Shown piece by piece: positions 11,456 through 23,283 of a DNA stretch of 64,000 nt. A model generated the notes under the pieces. That model searched no databases. It was not told where the DNA came from and worked only from the letters and a program-made list of their open reading frames with translations. Positions within the stretch are counted from its first letter, which is position 1, and every line of letters starts with the position of its first letter. Source of the DNA: Agapanthus africanus (taxonomy: Eukaryota > Streptophyta > Magnoliopsida > Asparagales > Amaryllidaceae); NCBI GenBank assembly GCA_030015575.1, contig CM057347.1, positions 409,232,248 to 409,296,247 of the forward strand, given 5' to 3'. The position numbers and the translations under genes are program-made.

Positions 11456-11881
11456 TTCTACCCACCTTACAAGAAATTTCGTCCTCGAAATTCGAAGAAC
11501 GAAAATACAAGATTGCGAACTAATTACAAGGATCAATGAAAATAGATGGGTATGAAAAATTAAGTATCAAAGAAGCAAATTAGAGTATGAAGAGTCACGG
11601 TCTTGGCTCGAGAAATCGGCGTGTGCAAGGAAATCAAATCAGTGGAAACAAAACAAATAAACTCTCAGTTACTCAAACAGAATGATGTATTGTAACCATG
11701 CCGCGGTACATGGGTACAATATCATAATTCTATCTCAGTCGCCCGAATCCTACAACCAGAGTCAAAGGAATTTCTAGCATGACACACTGGGGAGAACCTA
11801 TACGTGTGATTCTAACCTAAAAGATCGGTAGAACCACGAATAACTTTGACGTCAGCCTGGGCTCTGATACCAATAAAACCT
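11456..11881 (-). other. RE-E1 internal region (426 bp, non-coding)
   Basis: Everything between the LTRs. On the minus strand it starts with a 9-base spacer and the PBS, and ends with the PPT-like aaggtgggtagaa abutting the LTR start TGTAATACC. No ORF of note. It keeps only what replication signals need, so the element must borrow all proteins. Confidence 0.9.
11861..11872 (-). other. RE-E1 primer-binding site
   Basis: Minus strand TGGTATCAGAGC, complementary to the 3' end of plant initiator tRNA-Met as used by many LTR elements. It lies 9 bases inside the LTR end at 11882. Confidence 0.9.
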
Positions 11882-11953
11882 TGTCACGCCCCGCTTCCCA
11901 AAATATGGAATACAGAGAGCGACGAAGGCCAGCCGTGCTACCTACGGTAAGGA
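11882..11953 (-). repeat. RE-E1 right LTR, segment 1
   Basis: Matches 7742-7813 of the left LTR and stops at the solo copia LTR insertion. It includes one copy of the aagga duplication (11949-11953). Confidence 0.9.
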
Positions 11954-13849
11954 TGTTAGTGTTTATGCCCTAGAAGGCCATTACTGTATCATACTAGTTT
12001 GTATATTACTTAATGGAAGCTTGGGATATTCACATGTATATAACAGTCTTGCTAAACATGGTAGTATGCTACTTGGTTTTTCTATCTAAATATGTGAGTA
12101 TACGTATTGATAGAGCTCTTAGGATCTTGCTTGACTACCGGCGTTGTGATGGCAGTCACACTAGTGGGGGCTGGGTAGTCTACAAGCACATCCTTATTCA
12201 GGTCCCTAGTCGTTGGATTATCGAGACAGGGCATCGATACTCCGGAGTAGACTAGTGTGTACGCTTCTCATCCCAGTTGGGGATATGGTCTGTCCCACAG
12301 CCGTCAGTACGTCGTACTGGAGATAGTATGCAGGTGCTCGTTGGGTTACGGGTACACCGGACAGGACTCACAGGGAACTGTTGGTTGGTTTTATACCAGT
12401 CGTCAGTGAACAGTTCCCAGGTGACATGAGTACAGCATAGTCCGCAGACTTGACACTGCTACTTCGCCTCGAGTGTGTCCCACTGTTCTTAGATTGCTAC
12501 CCTACCACGGCTCAAAGGAGTCGTGCAAACAGGTAGCAGTTGGGTGCAGTCCCGAGCACTTGGAGGCAGTGGCGGTAAGACAGGATTCGTCTCTCCCGGT
12601 ATTGGGGGTTGATATCGCGCTGTGTCAGAGAGCCATTACGCAAAGTCCCTGGCCAGGGCAAGCGAGATTTGCTGGTAGGTTCCAGTAGTTTCTCAGGGTG
12701 TAATGGGCTTCGCTCCGACACGACTTATACCGCTATTAGGGGACTGACGCTTGTCGCCCCCTAGGCCCGATATGCGATAGTCTTAGACGAACGGACCGGA
12801 CTGTACGGAGATTGTCACAGCAGGCTCGGTAGGAGTTCGGATGGGTTTCCTCATCGGCCTTCTTATCGACATCTACCTGGGGACCGTTACGTACAGCTAG
12901 TGCCGCTTGCGGTCTGTGGTTAAACCCACTGCCAGCGTAGTAGTCGAGTCTCTAGAGTCCCACACAGAGAGTTTCCCTACTCCGGGTGAAACGATATAGA
13001 GATCGTATGGTTTTACGATAAGGGTTCGGACGCATACGTGTGTTTACACACGTACGACTTTTCGGACAGTTTTTACCAGTCGGCTTTGGTTTAAGCCAGT
13101 TACTGGTATTCGGTTATTGGATTTATACAGTCTAAAGTTTTTCCGTATTTTTGCGGAAAGGAGGGGCGTTCTCATAATTGCGCGAGAAGCTTCTAGAAGA
13201 TGGTGACTAAGGAGGTTTAGGTGGCATATACAATGAATGTGATTAGTGAGTCATATGGATGATTCATCCATGTCATTAATGCATCATAAATGCTTAATGA
13301 CTCATGGATGTGAATCATCACTAGATATTATCAAGCATGGTTGTTAAATTCATTTCTTTTCTTTTCTTGATAAAAGAAATGCTTGATATATATTATCATA
13401 ACTCATTCTTCTCACTTCATTATGATCTTCACCTTCTCTCTCCTCAAGCTCTCCCTCTTCAAACCCTAATCCTCCCCTCTCATGTGTTGAGTACAAGGAT
13501 TAGTTAGACTAATTAAACCATAACCCTCACTCTATATCACCTAGCTTCTTTGATTAGCACTTAAAGAAAGTTAGTTGCCTCAAGTTTAGAGGCTAAGTTT
13601 GGAGTAAAGCTCTCGGGTGGATCGTCTACTACTTCGAGAAGGCCGAGGAAGGAGGTGGAGTTAGTAAAGACGAAGGACACGATTCGTTAGGTATAATCCC
13701 TTTACATAGTAGTTGTTAACTTCTATGTTTGATGTTAGTTATCGTTTAGCTTCGATTCGTGCGGTTAGTCGATATTTAAGCAAAGAACAAGATCGTTTTT
13801 CATATTTCCGCCTCTCCCCAAGTCGTGGGGTGTTGTACATCGACTTACA
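11954..13849 (+). mobile_element. RE-C2: solo Ty1-copia LTR
   Basis: 1896 bp, TGTTAGTG...TTACA, distantly alignable with the copia LTRs at 3582 and 61458. No PBS or coding DNA follows. It is flanked by aagga at 11949-11953 and 13850-13854. The left LTR of RE-E1 at 7805-7820 shows the uninterrupted target. A solo LTR is the expected product of recombination between the two LTRs of a full element. Confidence 0.92.
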
Positions 13850-15115
13850 AAGGAAAGATCCTTCCACAGTCACATAAGGCTGTCTTGATTAACCTGTCAC
13901 AAAAAAATCCAATACCAAAAGGAATAATACTGATAATCATGCTGCAATGAAATCACAAGGAATACTAAAAATGGGTTCACTAGATAATTGATGCAAAAAG
14001 ATCCGATACAATAGGTTCGAAAAGAAAACAACATCTAAAAGATACATAAGTCCTAATGTCTCAGAAGGGCGTACATGCTAAATACTAACAGAAAAGAAAT
14101 AAACCTACAGGTTACTGATCTTCGGAAAAAGTCCTGGTAGCCGCTGCGGTCCTGCTCATCCTGAAAATCTGTCTCTAAACCTGAGATGGCAAATCTCAGG
14201 GATGTCAGAACATCCCAGCAAGTACTCAACGTAAAAAGTGTATGTGTGGTATGATAACATGAATATATGAATGTAGTGAAGCCCGTGTGCGCAAGCAAAA
14301 CAGATATATAAATAAATAGATGCATTAACACTATGAAACATGTATGTAAGAGGTCAAGTCATAACCTAACTGGTCACTAAAATGTAAACTATCCTATCGT
14401 AAGCTCGAGTGTGTGCGTCAACCTCTGCAGGAGTATTCCTAACCCAAGAGTGGCGACCCAGGGGCTAGGAAACACGGGCCCAACTGTGGAATAAACATGA
14501 GACCGATAAAGCCCGGTACGAGCTGTAAACATGAGACCGATATAGCCCGGTACGAGCTGCCGGCATGGGACTCCTGAAATCCTGTTGTACGAACACACAC
14601 TCAAGCTACTCCAACACCCGCGTATTTATATCTACTATGGTAATGACTAGATCATTAATTGAGAATGCTGAAAAGACTGGAATTGTTGTATGATAATTGT
14701 ATAGAATGAAACTGGTAAATAGTAGTGTGTCATGGCATGTAGTTCAGCATCCTAATCAGCGATCTCGTTCATAAAGACTAGAGTATTGAATAGTCAGGAC
14801 TTGTCAGTGGTAATAGTTATCAGGTAATAGTAACCGCATGAAGGCGGTGTACAAGCTGGTATGAATCACAATTGTTATCTTTACTGTTAACCTTAATATG
14901 GATATACTAATCACAATCTGGCTAGAAATATATAAATGTGAGATAGGTTAACAACTTTCGAACTTTATTTCTAGTTAAAATAAATCTTATTTTAAAACCA
15001 CACTTGCTAATTATTCTTACTTGCAACATAAAAGTTTGCATATATATATATATATATTTGTATGATATAACGAAAAATTGATACTTACACATTTCTCTTT
15101 TATTCTAACAGTGCA

Positions 15116-15116
<1 letters not shown>

Positions 15117-15146
<30 letters not shown>
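15117..15146. repeat. (AC)n microsatellite
   Basis: About 28 bp of AC dinucleotides replacing the TA/CATA run of the other LTR copy. Confidence 0.95.
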
Positions 15147-15148
<2 letters not shown>

Positions 15149-16576
15149 ACCACAAAGGAATGCCGATGTACATCGACCAAAAGTAAAGCATGAGTACTTG
15201 CCTGGAGGATAAGGATCACGGGAGAACGATGTACGAAGATACGAGGCACGAACTCAGCTAGGATTCAACTTGGGATCAGAGTTATACGCTCTTCCTAGAT
15301 TGATTTTGCTATAAGCCAACAATGTACCGCACTTAACATATGATTGTATATAATCAAACATGCACAATGAAATAAACATGTAATATTTTATTTATGGATA
15401 TAAATATAGCGACATAGAATGCAGCAAGAGAAACTTGCCTGATCGGATCTCACGACGAGGTGCGTACGCCACGTCCGACGTCGGGTAAACGTCGCAATGT
15501 ACACACGCGCGTATAAAACTGAATCAGGCAAAGCAACAAGGTGACCACACTGGTTGGAGATGTCCACTGGGTCGTTCGGATCATTGGCGATGGGCACGGC
15601 TCCAGCGATCACCGGGAAACACGAGATCAAGAAAAAGAAGAGAGGAAGAATAAGAAGAAAGAGAAGGGGGTTGTGTTCTGGGTTTGGGTGCTCTGGGATC
15701 AGAGAAGAAGCGAGGGGGTGACGTCGACGGCGAGGATGCAGGCGAGGGTTTTTAGGCGATGGGGCAGTGGGCTCTTAGGGTTGCAGGGAAAGAAGATGAT
15801 GGTGGTGATGGTTGTGGCGTTGGGAGGCGAGAGGGAAGGTAGTGGTTACGGGGATGGTGACGACGAGTTTCACGGCAAGGTGGTAAGTTTTCTGCCGACG
15901 GCAGTGGGTGCGCGTTCTGCAGGGCCGGGTTCTGGTCGGGGTGTGCAGGGGTTTCGTGGTCGGGGCTGCAGCGGGGAGGAGAGAGAGGGAGGTAAGGTGA
16001 GGTGGTCGACGGCGAGGTGATGGGTGCGGGCGACGAAGGTGTGAGGGCGATCGGCGGTGAGGTGATGGGTGCAGGGATTTGGAGCTCGGGGATGTGGGTT
16101 CTCGGGTGGTGCTTGTAGGTGAGGAGAGAGGAAGGTGAAGGAGATGGAGATAGTGACAAGGGAAGACCGATGAGGGTGGTCGGAGGCGTGGGGCGACGGC
16201 GAGGCGATGGCAGAGTTGTTGGGATCAGAGAAGATGGGTTGCAGGTCGGGAAAGAAAGGGAAGAGGAAGAAGAGAAGGAGAAGAGGGTGTCGACGAGGGT
16301 GTGGGGGCGATCGGCGGTGAGGTGGACGGTGGCGATGATGGGGGTCGGGTTCTTGGGTTGTTGGGTTTGGGGGCGGGTTGCAGGGGTGAGGCGAGATAGG
16401 GAGGTGATCGAGGGAGATGAGGAGGCGAAGGTGGAGAGACGGGGTCGAGGGTGGAGGCGGCGACGGTGAGGCGCGGGCGAAGCTAGGGTTAGGGTTTCGT
16501 GGAGGCGGCAAGAACGAAGACGAGGAAGAAGAGAAAGGACGAGGAAGAAGCGGAGAAAGAGAGAGGGACAGTGAGG

Positions 16577-16584
16577 TTTAAATA
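16577..16584 (-). promoter_or_regulatory. Candidate TATA box, RE-E1 right LTR
   Basis: Minus strand TATTTAAA, the same position and context as 10696-10703. Confidence 0.5.
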
Positions 16585-17002
16585 GGGTATGGGTTTAGAA
16601 TACTTTTAAAAAGAAATAATATTATATTTAGATGAATATGCAGATAGAGAGGGAGAGGAGATTGGTTGAGGGTTAAGATTTGGATTACAAAAATCTTTTT
16701 AAAAATATTTTCATGTTAAAAAAAGGAGTTTGTAAATGTATATATATATTCAACAGTTAAAAAAAATATATTAGAATATAATATTGATTAGATTTGAGTT
16801 TTCAGGCTAATACAAACTTACTCCAAAATATGCTCGGGTTGGGTCTAAAATTATAGTTTGAAAATACAGATGATATACGTGTCAACCAAAACTAAAATGC
16901 AATGTCCGGTTAAAGAAAATGCATGCCCTTAAAAATGGATACACGTAGTACGCATGTAGTGATCTAAACGAGTCCGTTTCACTAAACGGGACAAGAACAA
17001 GA

Positions 17003-17007
17003 TGTAC
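17003..17007. other. RE-E2 target-site duplication, left
   Basis: tgtac before TGTAACATTTC. The same five bases at 46540-46544 follow ...CATGACA. The RE-E1 left LTR (about 11120) holds the uninterrupted target gatgtacggatgcc. Confidence 0.92.
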
Positions 17008-17545
17008 TGTAACATTTCAAAAAAATAAAATATTATTTTTGGGAATATTTTTTGATTAAATAATATTATATTGAATATTTTAATAAGGCGGTATAATTAA
17101 ATACCAATAAATTTGGGGGAAAATTTTGAAAATTTTGGAAATTACTAAAATGAGGGTGTTTTATGTGAATTATGCAATTTTAAGTTTTTATGATTAAATA
17201 TATGCTAATTTAGTGCTAATCGCGATTAAAAATCGCTAATCGGGGTTTAAGCTTGTTTTGTGCAAAATATGCACCATGTCTTTTTTTCACTTGTTACCTT
17301 TTTCCTACATGATTTTAGGTGTATGGTTTGTTTTGGGTTTACTATTGAGGAGAGAAGAAAAAGGAAAGGAAAAGAAAAGAAAAAGAAAAGAATAGAATAT
17401 TAGGTATGGGTGAGAAAGAGAAAGGTGAGGGTTACTTTGACTTGGACATTCCCTCTTCATTCTTCACTCATTTCCTCTCCCCTCCATCTCTTTGTTGCTG
17501 TTGCTGCTGCCTCCTCCTCCACCATCTTCATCCTCTCAAAACTCC

Positions 17546-17704
17546 ATGAAAAACACCTCAAAACCCATCACCCATTTCATTAAAAAGATGCGTGAGCACA
17601 CTAGCTACCCCATGGACCAAGAAAGCAAGGATTTTGGACACTTGGGGCAACTCAAGAAAATTCTTGAGTTGCCAAATGAGGTATTTTCTGAACCTTTAGC
17701 TTAG
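17546..17704 (+). CDS. Short ORF kept in both RE-E2 LTRs
   Basis: 52 codons starting MKNTSKPITHFI and ending near LPNEVFSE. The other LTR keeps the same frame and stop at 42250-42408 with few replacements. It follows a CT-rich stretch that could be a transcript leader. I do not recognise the peptide. Keeping a frame over 159 bp in two young LTRs is weak evidence for coding. Confidence 0.2.
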   Translation: MKNTSKPITHFIKKMREHTSYPMDQESKDFGHLGQLKKILELPNEVFSEPLA

Positions 17705-18428
17705 TATTTCAATTGCTTTTACCCCCATGTTAGATTAGAACCGATATTGCGTGGTTTGGGTGGACTTTGAAAATTCTAGTTAGGGTTAATGGAAATTGAG
17801 AGTTGTGATGTGAAATTGAGCCCAGTAGAGGCCACACAAACCCCCTAGTGCTAGAATTCAGAGCTAAACCAGAGACTAGAACCCCGGAATACGGATTTAA
17901 AAAAGCCGATATCGGAAGAATTTTGGATTCTGTGAGTGTATTATGAAATTTGCTATCACCCGGCGACTCTGAAAATTATTTTGCAAACACAGAGTGATGT
18001 GCAGGCAACCTAGAGTGTACCACCAAAACCCTAGCCCCTATCCCTCAACCCAGGCCGCAAATTAATTCTTTCTGGCCGCAATTTGCGGCCAGAGAATTGA
18101 GGATGTGACTCGTTTTTGTTCCACGGCTTTATCTCCAGTAAACTAGACCCTTGGCATACGCAAAATTGTCTGATTTGACCTAGGGTAAAATCTGGGACCT
18201 TTTTCCTGAGTTGCTGTTTTGATTCGGAGTTTCGTTTTGCGTATTTTGCATTCTTTATTTTTGTATCTGGGTTGTAATCCGATCACTTGACGTTTGTACG
18301 TCGAAATCGAGTGTTATTTGGTAGTTTTGAAGGCGTGGTCCGTAGGTTCTAACCTATAGGCCTTAGCGTGCCGTTTTGGTTTTTCGATGTGATTTTAATA
18401 CGTATTTCCGATATGTTATGATGTGTAG

Positions 18429-18498
18429 GTACCCCGCAAAGACTTCGGGACGACAAGCAAGCATGTGGCGATGTCGGCAACGGAAGGCGAAGAGCAAT
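18429..18498 (+). other. Exon-like 70-bp block in RE-E2 left LTR
   Basis: Preceded by a gatgtgtag acceptor-like site and followed by a GTGAGTAG donor-like site. The right LTR has the same block and both sites at 43133-43202. This could be a spliced leader exon, but no transcript evidence is available here. Confidence 0.25.
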
Positions 18499-18794
18499 GT
18501 GAGTAGATTATATCTACGGGGGAAGTCGGGTGGATGGCGTATAGCACCCCCGCAGTTCGGTATTTAGTATACTATATATATATATATATATGATAGCGTT
18601 ATGTGTGACAGAGATTTTCAAGATGTGATTAGGTGTTCTATAGTTGGATTAGGGTTTAGAAGTAAACTAGTATAGTTTCCTAGTTGCGAACCCTAGAATA
18701 GGTTTACACCCACACGCACACACATGCTTACTTGTTATACTTATACTTGGATGATGAGGATAGTGAATGATTTTTGGAGATGAGTCGATGAGAT

Positions 18795-19135
18795 TGGGCA
18801 TAGTGCCATGAGATCGGTGATATAATGTGGTTCGTATTCGGGATACGACATGAGATTTTAGCGGGCCTTCGGACGTGTGTTTTACACACGCATTTATATA
18901 GATGGTATCAGTTGTACTAGACTTAGATTAGTACCCCAGTTCATGAGATATGATGATAAAGATACCAGATAATTGATGAGATGAATGTGATATTTGACCC
19001 ATACCAAGATTTGGGATGTCGTACGATGATTTACCGTAGGAGCTTTATTTGATGATAGATCCGCACTCGTGACTCAAGGATGTCATATGATATATTGTAT
19101 CGTACGTGATACTATTAAGGCGGGATCACCGACTA
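18795..19135. repeat. Hairpin cluster in RE-E2 left LTR
   Basis: Successive short inverted repeats with different arms: GGCAtagTGCC, CGTATtcggATACG, CGTGTGttttACACACG, GTACT...AGTAC and GTATCgtacGTGATAC. The right LTR repeats them at about 43520-43850. Confidence 0.6.
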
Positions 19136-19707
19136 TTATATATATATATATATATATATATATCGACTCAGATTTAGGTGGTTTCCATATCCTTTCCATT
19201 GGCTTATTAGTAGATCTGTAGTTTCCTTAGTAGATGTTAGACTAGACCCGAGTCATACCTATTTCAAAACCAACGAATCAGGAGTATTTGAAGGACAGGC
19301 AAAGGGATTCTATGGATATTTTCAAAGGACGCACCTTTTCTTAAAAACACCGTAGCCCTTATTTTACTAAAAACCCCGATTCGTCTTATTTCAAATGGCA
19401 AAATTGTATGACATTTTTATATTGATGTAGATTCTTCACTGTTGTGTATATTAGTCGATTTCTGCATATCCTTACTATTCGCATCACATTGCATGTGTAA
19501 ATGTGTTATTGTTATATTAAAACCATGTTGTCAAGACACCAGCACCATTATCGATAATGCGTATGTTCCACGTACACCTGCTTGCCGGCTCACACACTTC
19601 ACCATCGATAATTGCCATGTCACTACACAGGAGGATTATTGCATCAGGATATGACCCCTTGCATGGCATACTTGCGTACATACATATTGTACACTCATAC
19701 TTATGCA

Positions 19708-19712
19708 CATAC
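19708..19712. other. RE-D target-site duplication, left
   Basis: catac before TGTTCCCGCC. The identical catac follows ...GGGGAACA at 35613-35617. Confidence 0.93.
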
Positions 19713-19982
19713 TGTTCCCGCCAAAAGTTTCTGCGCAAAAGAGCCCAAGGTATCAAATGGCAGCGATACGCTTAAGGAAATGCGAACCAGTATCTTCCGG
19801 CCTGTATTTTGATAAACTCCCGGAGGAGAAACAGATAAATTCTGATGATATTGGAAGCATCTCGAAAAACCCTTCGATTTGATATATTATGGGCTTCATA
19901 ATTCATCCGGGACCAAAAATTATGAGCAAATATGCTGTGCACTGTTCCCTGATTAAAAATCAGGAATTACCTCAATGAGGTA

Positions 19983-20325
19983 TCACGTGCTCACACGTGA
20001 CCAATGGTCACGTGTTGACACGTGATAGTTAAAACAGAAATAAAAATAACGGCTGAAGAAGAACCCAATTGGGGGTCACGTGCTCACATGTGACCAATGG
20101 TCACGTGTTGACACGTGACAATTAAAACAGAGATAAAATAACAAATGTCTGAAGAAAATACCTCAATGAGGTATCACGTGCTCACACGTGACCAATGGTC
20201 ACGTGTTGACACGTGATATTTAAAACTGAAGCATAAATAAACGCTGAGAAAATAACCAATTGGGGGTCACGTGCTCACACGTGATCATGGGTCACGTGCC
20301 AGCACGTGACAGGCTTCGAAAGCCT
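19983..20325. promoter_or_regulatory. G-box palindrome array, RE-D 5' LTR
   Basis: Four rounds of tCACGTG, short spacer, CACGTGa, ccaatggt, CACGTG, spacer, CACGTGa. Fifteen exact CACGTG hexamers lie here and thirteen more at 21240-21720. In plants CACGTG is the core recognised by bZIP and bHLH factors. That it works so here is inference. The copy in the 3' LTR is at 32335-32670. Confidence 0.6.
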
Positions 20326-20664
20326 TACAGTTTAATAGAATTAAAATTCTAAATTTCTCCAAATCTTTCCAAATAGAATTAAAATTCTAAATTTCTCTAA
20401 ATCTTTCCAAATGGAAAAGGATTATGGGGACCGTTGGATTAAAGATCTAAGGGTGATTAAATATCACCAATTTATGGAAAGATCTTAGACAAGGAAAGAT
20501 TTCCCCTAAAATCTCACCGGAAATAACAAACAGAATATCTTTGGATTTAAAATCCAACGGTGAATAAAATTCACTGAATGATCTAAAGGATCATATTAAT
20601 TATGAAAACAAATCAAATCTTTCAATGAAAGATTTGCTAAACAAATTGATTCTTTTCCTTCTCC

Positions 20665-20672
20665 TATAAATA
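20665..20672 (+). promoter_or_regulatory. TATA box, RE-D 5' LTR
   Basis: TATAAATA, flanked by tcc/gga arms, just downstream of the G-box array and upstream of an A/G-rich leader. Conserved at 33017-33024 in the other LTR. Confidence 0.65.
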
Positions 20673-20719
20673 GGAGCCAAGAAAAGAAGAGAAGGGATCT
20701 ACCTTTTAGAGAGGAAAAC

Positions 20720-21190
20720 AGAGAGAGGAGAATTTAATTCTCAAGAGGGAAGAAAAGAAAGGAGAATTTAATTCTCAACAAAGAAAACCCTAGGTGAGAA
20801 AAGAAAGGGAATCAAAACTTCAAACAGAGAATTTAATTCTCAAAATCCAAGAGTTTAACTCTTATAAAAAAAGAACTTAGTTCTTCTTCTGGTTGAAGAT
20901 CTGCACAGAGCACATCTCCCCATAAGTTGAAAATTTAATTCTCATCGGGTCGAGATCCTGCCATGCAGATCCTAAACTTAGAAGGGGAATTGAGTTTTGA
21001 GAATTTAATTCTCCTAAAAAAAAACTAGGGTTTAACCCTAATCAAGAATTTAATTCTTTTACATATCTGGGAATTCAATTCATTTAAAAAGAAATCAGGG
21101 TTTTATCCTAAATAAGAATTTAATTCTTTCACAATAGGAATTTAATTCCTCCAAAATCATAATTAGGGTTTAACCCTACAGAGAATTCAA
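20720..21190. repeat. GAATTTAATTC palindrome cluster
   Basis: More than ten copies of gaatttaattc or gagaatttaattctc, interleaved with agggtttaaccct and aagaacttagttctt style palindromes. Repeated at 33080-33545. Confidence 0.75.
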
Positions 21191-21474
21191 TTCTTAAAAT
21201 AAGGAGACTTAAAAGATTTCTGTTCATGAAAAGAACTAGGGTCACGTGCCCCCACGTGCCCCTTGAAAAGATCCCCAGAAATAAGAAGGAAAGAGCTTTG
21301 AGGCAATGCCTCACGCGCTCCCACGTGACTCCCAAAACGCAGAAAGAAAAAGCAAAGGAAATGAAAGCTTTGGGCGCTCTCACGTGTTATCACGTGACCC
21401 CTCAGCAAATGCTTTAACAATTGGCACACAGATCCCCATCACGTGCCAACACGTGATGCTCTAAAATAAAAATA

Positions 21475-21915
21475 AAAGTGTTTAACACTTATTCGCAGAT
21501 TTTAGGATAAAACAAAAGGAGATCTGGCTCCACATTTAGGGCGCCCTCACGTGTCCCCACGTGACCCCTAACAAATCCCTTTAATATCCAATGGATGGAT
21601 GCCTATCACGTGCCCACACGTGATGGCCAGGAAATGAAAAGTGTTTAACACTTAATTGCAGAACGAAGAAAAGGGATCTGGTCCCCCCTTTGAGCGCTCT
21701 CACGTGTCCACACGTGACCTCTCTGTCTTTAGTGTTTAACACTAATTTGGGGATTATATTTCCAGTGTTTAACACTGATTGTTTCTAGTGTTTAACACTA
21801 AATTAAAGATTATATTTCCAGTGTTTAACACTGATTGTCTTTTAGTGTTTAACACTAATTTGGGAGTTCTATCTCCAGTGTTTAACACTGTTGTTCTCTA
21901 AGTGTTTAACACTAC
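21475..21915. repeat. AGTGTTTAACACT palindrome cluster
   Basis: Nine full 13-base palindromes agtgtttaacact in 440 bp plus a tenth partial one near 22023; the spacing in the denser part is about 22-36 bp. Repeated at 33827-34270. Confidence 0.85.
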
Positions 21916-23265
21916 TTTTAGCCAAGTTGGCTAATTTTCCAGAGGCAAAAGTCCCTCCTCCAAATGAATCTCAAAATTGAGAAAATCAAAGACAAAATGT
22001 TGTCAGAGCCCCCCCAAACCTCTGTTTAACACTGCTGAATGACGAGGGGCTGAACCCAGACAAATGTCTAATGGCCCAAAGGGCCAATATTTCAAACATA
22101 ATTGGACTTAGCCCAAACTGGCCATAAGTCCTCAAATCATCTTGAACTGAGCACATCTGCTCTTTCAACCAACTCATTGGTTCAAGGGTATATCTCTGAA
22201 CTCCTCTGATATTTGACTTTGTAATCCTTCAACGTCTTCAGAGGGGTGACGGGTCCCGACAACAACACATTAATACGGACTGTGGGGTCCTTAAACTCAT
22301 GGACTAATGCGTCTTTAAACTAACATTTGTCCCCAAAACGGGAATGATGGACCACCATGTCCCTAAACTGGCACTGGACCACTATGTCCCTAAACTGGAA
22401 CAATAGAGCCCAAACGCTCTTTTGTCGGATCTAAACGATCCCGTTAAGTTGATCTTAGTCTCAAACTGGACTAACGTATCCTTAACAAACGTTTAAGTTG
22501 ATCTTAGCCTCAAATACGGCTAACGTATCCTTAAACCCTCAAACAGACTTTAGTCCCAAATTGGACTACAGGTCTCCCAACCAACTTTGGTTCAAGGGTA
22601 CATCTCTGAACTCCTCTGATATCTGTCGTTGTAATCCTTCAACGCCGTCAGAAAGGTGACGGGTCCCGACGGCCATACATTCAATGGACCACTATGTCCC
22701 TAAACTTGAACAATATAGCCCATACGCTCTTTTGTCAGATCTAAACGATCCCGTTAAGTTGATCTTAGTTTCAAACTGGACTAATGTATCCTTAACAAAC
22801 GTTTAAGTTGATCTTAGCCTTAAATAGGGCTAACGTATCCTTAAACCAAAACCCCAAAGCCAAATCTAAGAAAATACGGATTTGGACTAATCCACGTCCT
22901 ACGGGCGACGACATAAATTAGTCTCCGTATACAATCCACGGGCAACCACAAACAAAACAAACACCCACGACATGAAATGAAATTCTGGAGAAGGAGAAAG
23001 TTGTTACCGCGATGCGGTAACGTAATTAACTGCAGGGGCTTGCGCCTGCAGGGAAGAGCGTCCCCACAATCAAAAACCCCTCAAGCGAGGGGGAATCTGA
23101 CGAAGTCTGCTACATCGGCCGCATCTGTCTAAACCTCCGATACACGGTGCCATAAATCAACTTGGCATCTTCGGAGAGATGGACGGATAAAACCAAATAG
23201 CATCTGCCCCGAATCTCAGGCAAGACAGTCCATGTCTTGCGCGTCATTCGGAGGGGAACAGATTC

Positions 23266-23283
23266 TGGCACGCCCGGTGGGAC
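23266..23283 (+). other. RE-D primer-binding site region
   Basis: tggcacgcccggtggga starts five bases after the LTR end, the position expected for a PBS. Similar sequence follows LTRs of other Tat-group elements. I did not assign the tRNA. Confidence 0.6.

Larger units (their letters stand above)
13850..17007 (-). repeat. RE-E1 right LTR, segment 2
   Basis: Resumes with aaggaaagatcc and is collinear with about 7809-11124 of the left LTR. It ends at the RE-E2 insertion, with the tgtac duplication at 17003-17007. It carries the second TATA candidate (16577-16584), the (AC)n run at 15117-15146 and the second purine-rich block. Confidence 0.9.
17008..19712 (+). repeat. RE-E2 left LTR, segment 1
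   Basis: Collinear with 41713-44453 of the right LTR. It ends inside a 29-bp minisatellite where RE-D inserted (catac at 19708-19712). TA microsatellites lie at about 18570-18590 and 19136-19163. Confidence 0.92.
19713..23260 (+). repeat. RE-D 5' LTR
   Basis: 3548 bp, TGTTCCCGCC...GGGGAACA. Its first third carries G-box palindromes, then a TATA box. The middle carries GAATTTAATTC and AGTGTTTAACACT palindromes, and the 3' third GGAC/GTCC-type units and two copies of a cgacgggtcccgacgg-like block. By hand, the first 213 bases differ from the 3' LTR at about nine sites, mostly C/T and G/A; later sampled stretches differ less. Confidence 0.95.

Noticed and set aside
15752..16511. Pro/Ser/His-rich ORFs on the minus strand (up to 213 codons)
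   Set aside because: They arise from a pyrimidine-rich LTR block. The copy at 9677-10155 does not keep frame or start, and no domain is visible.
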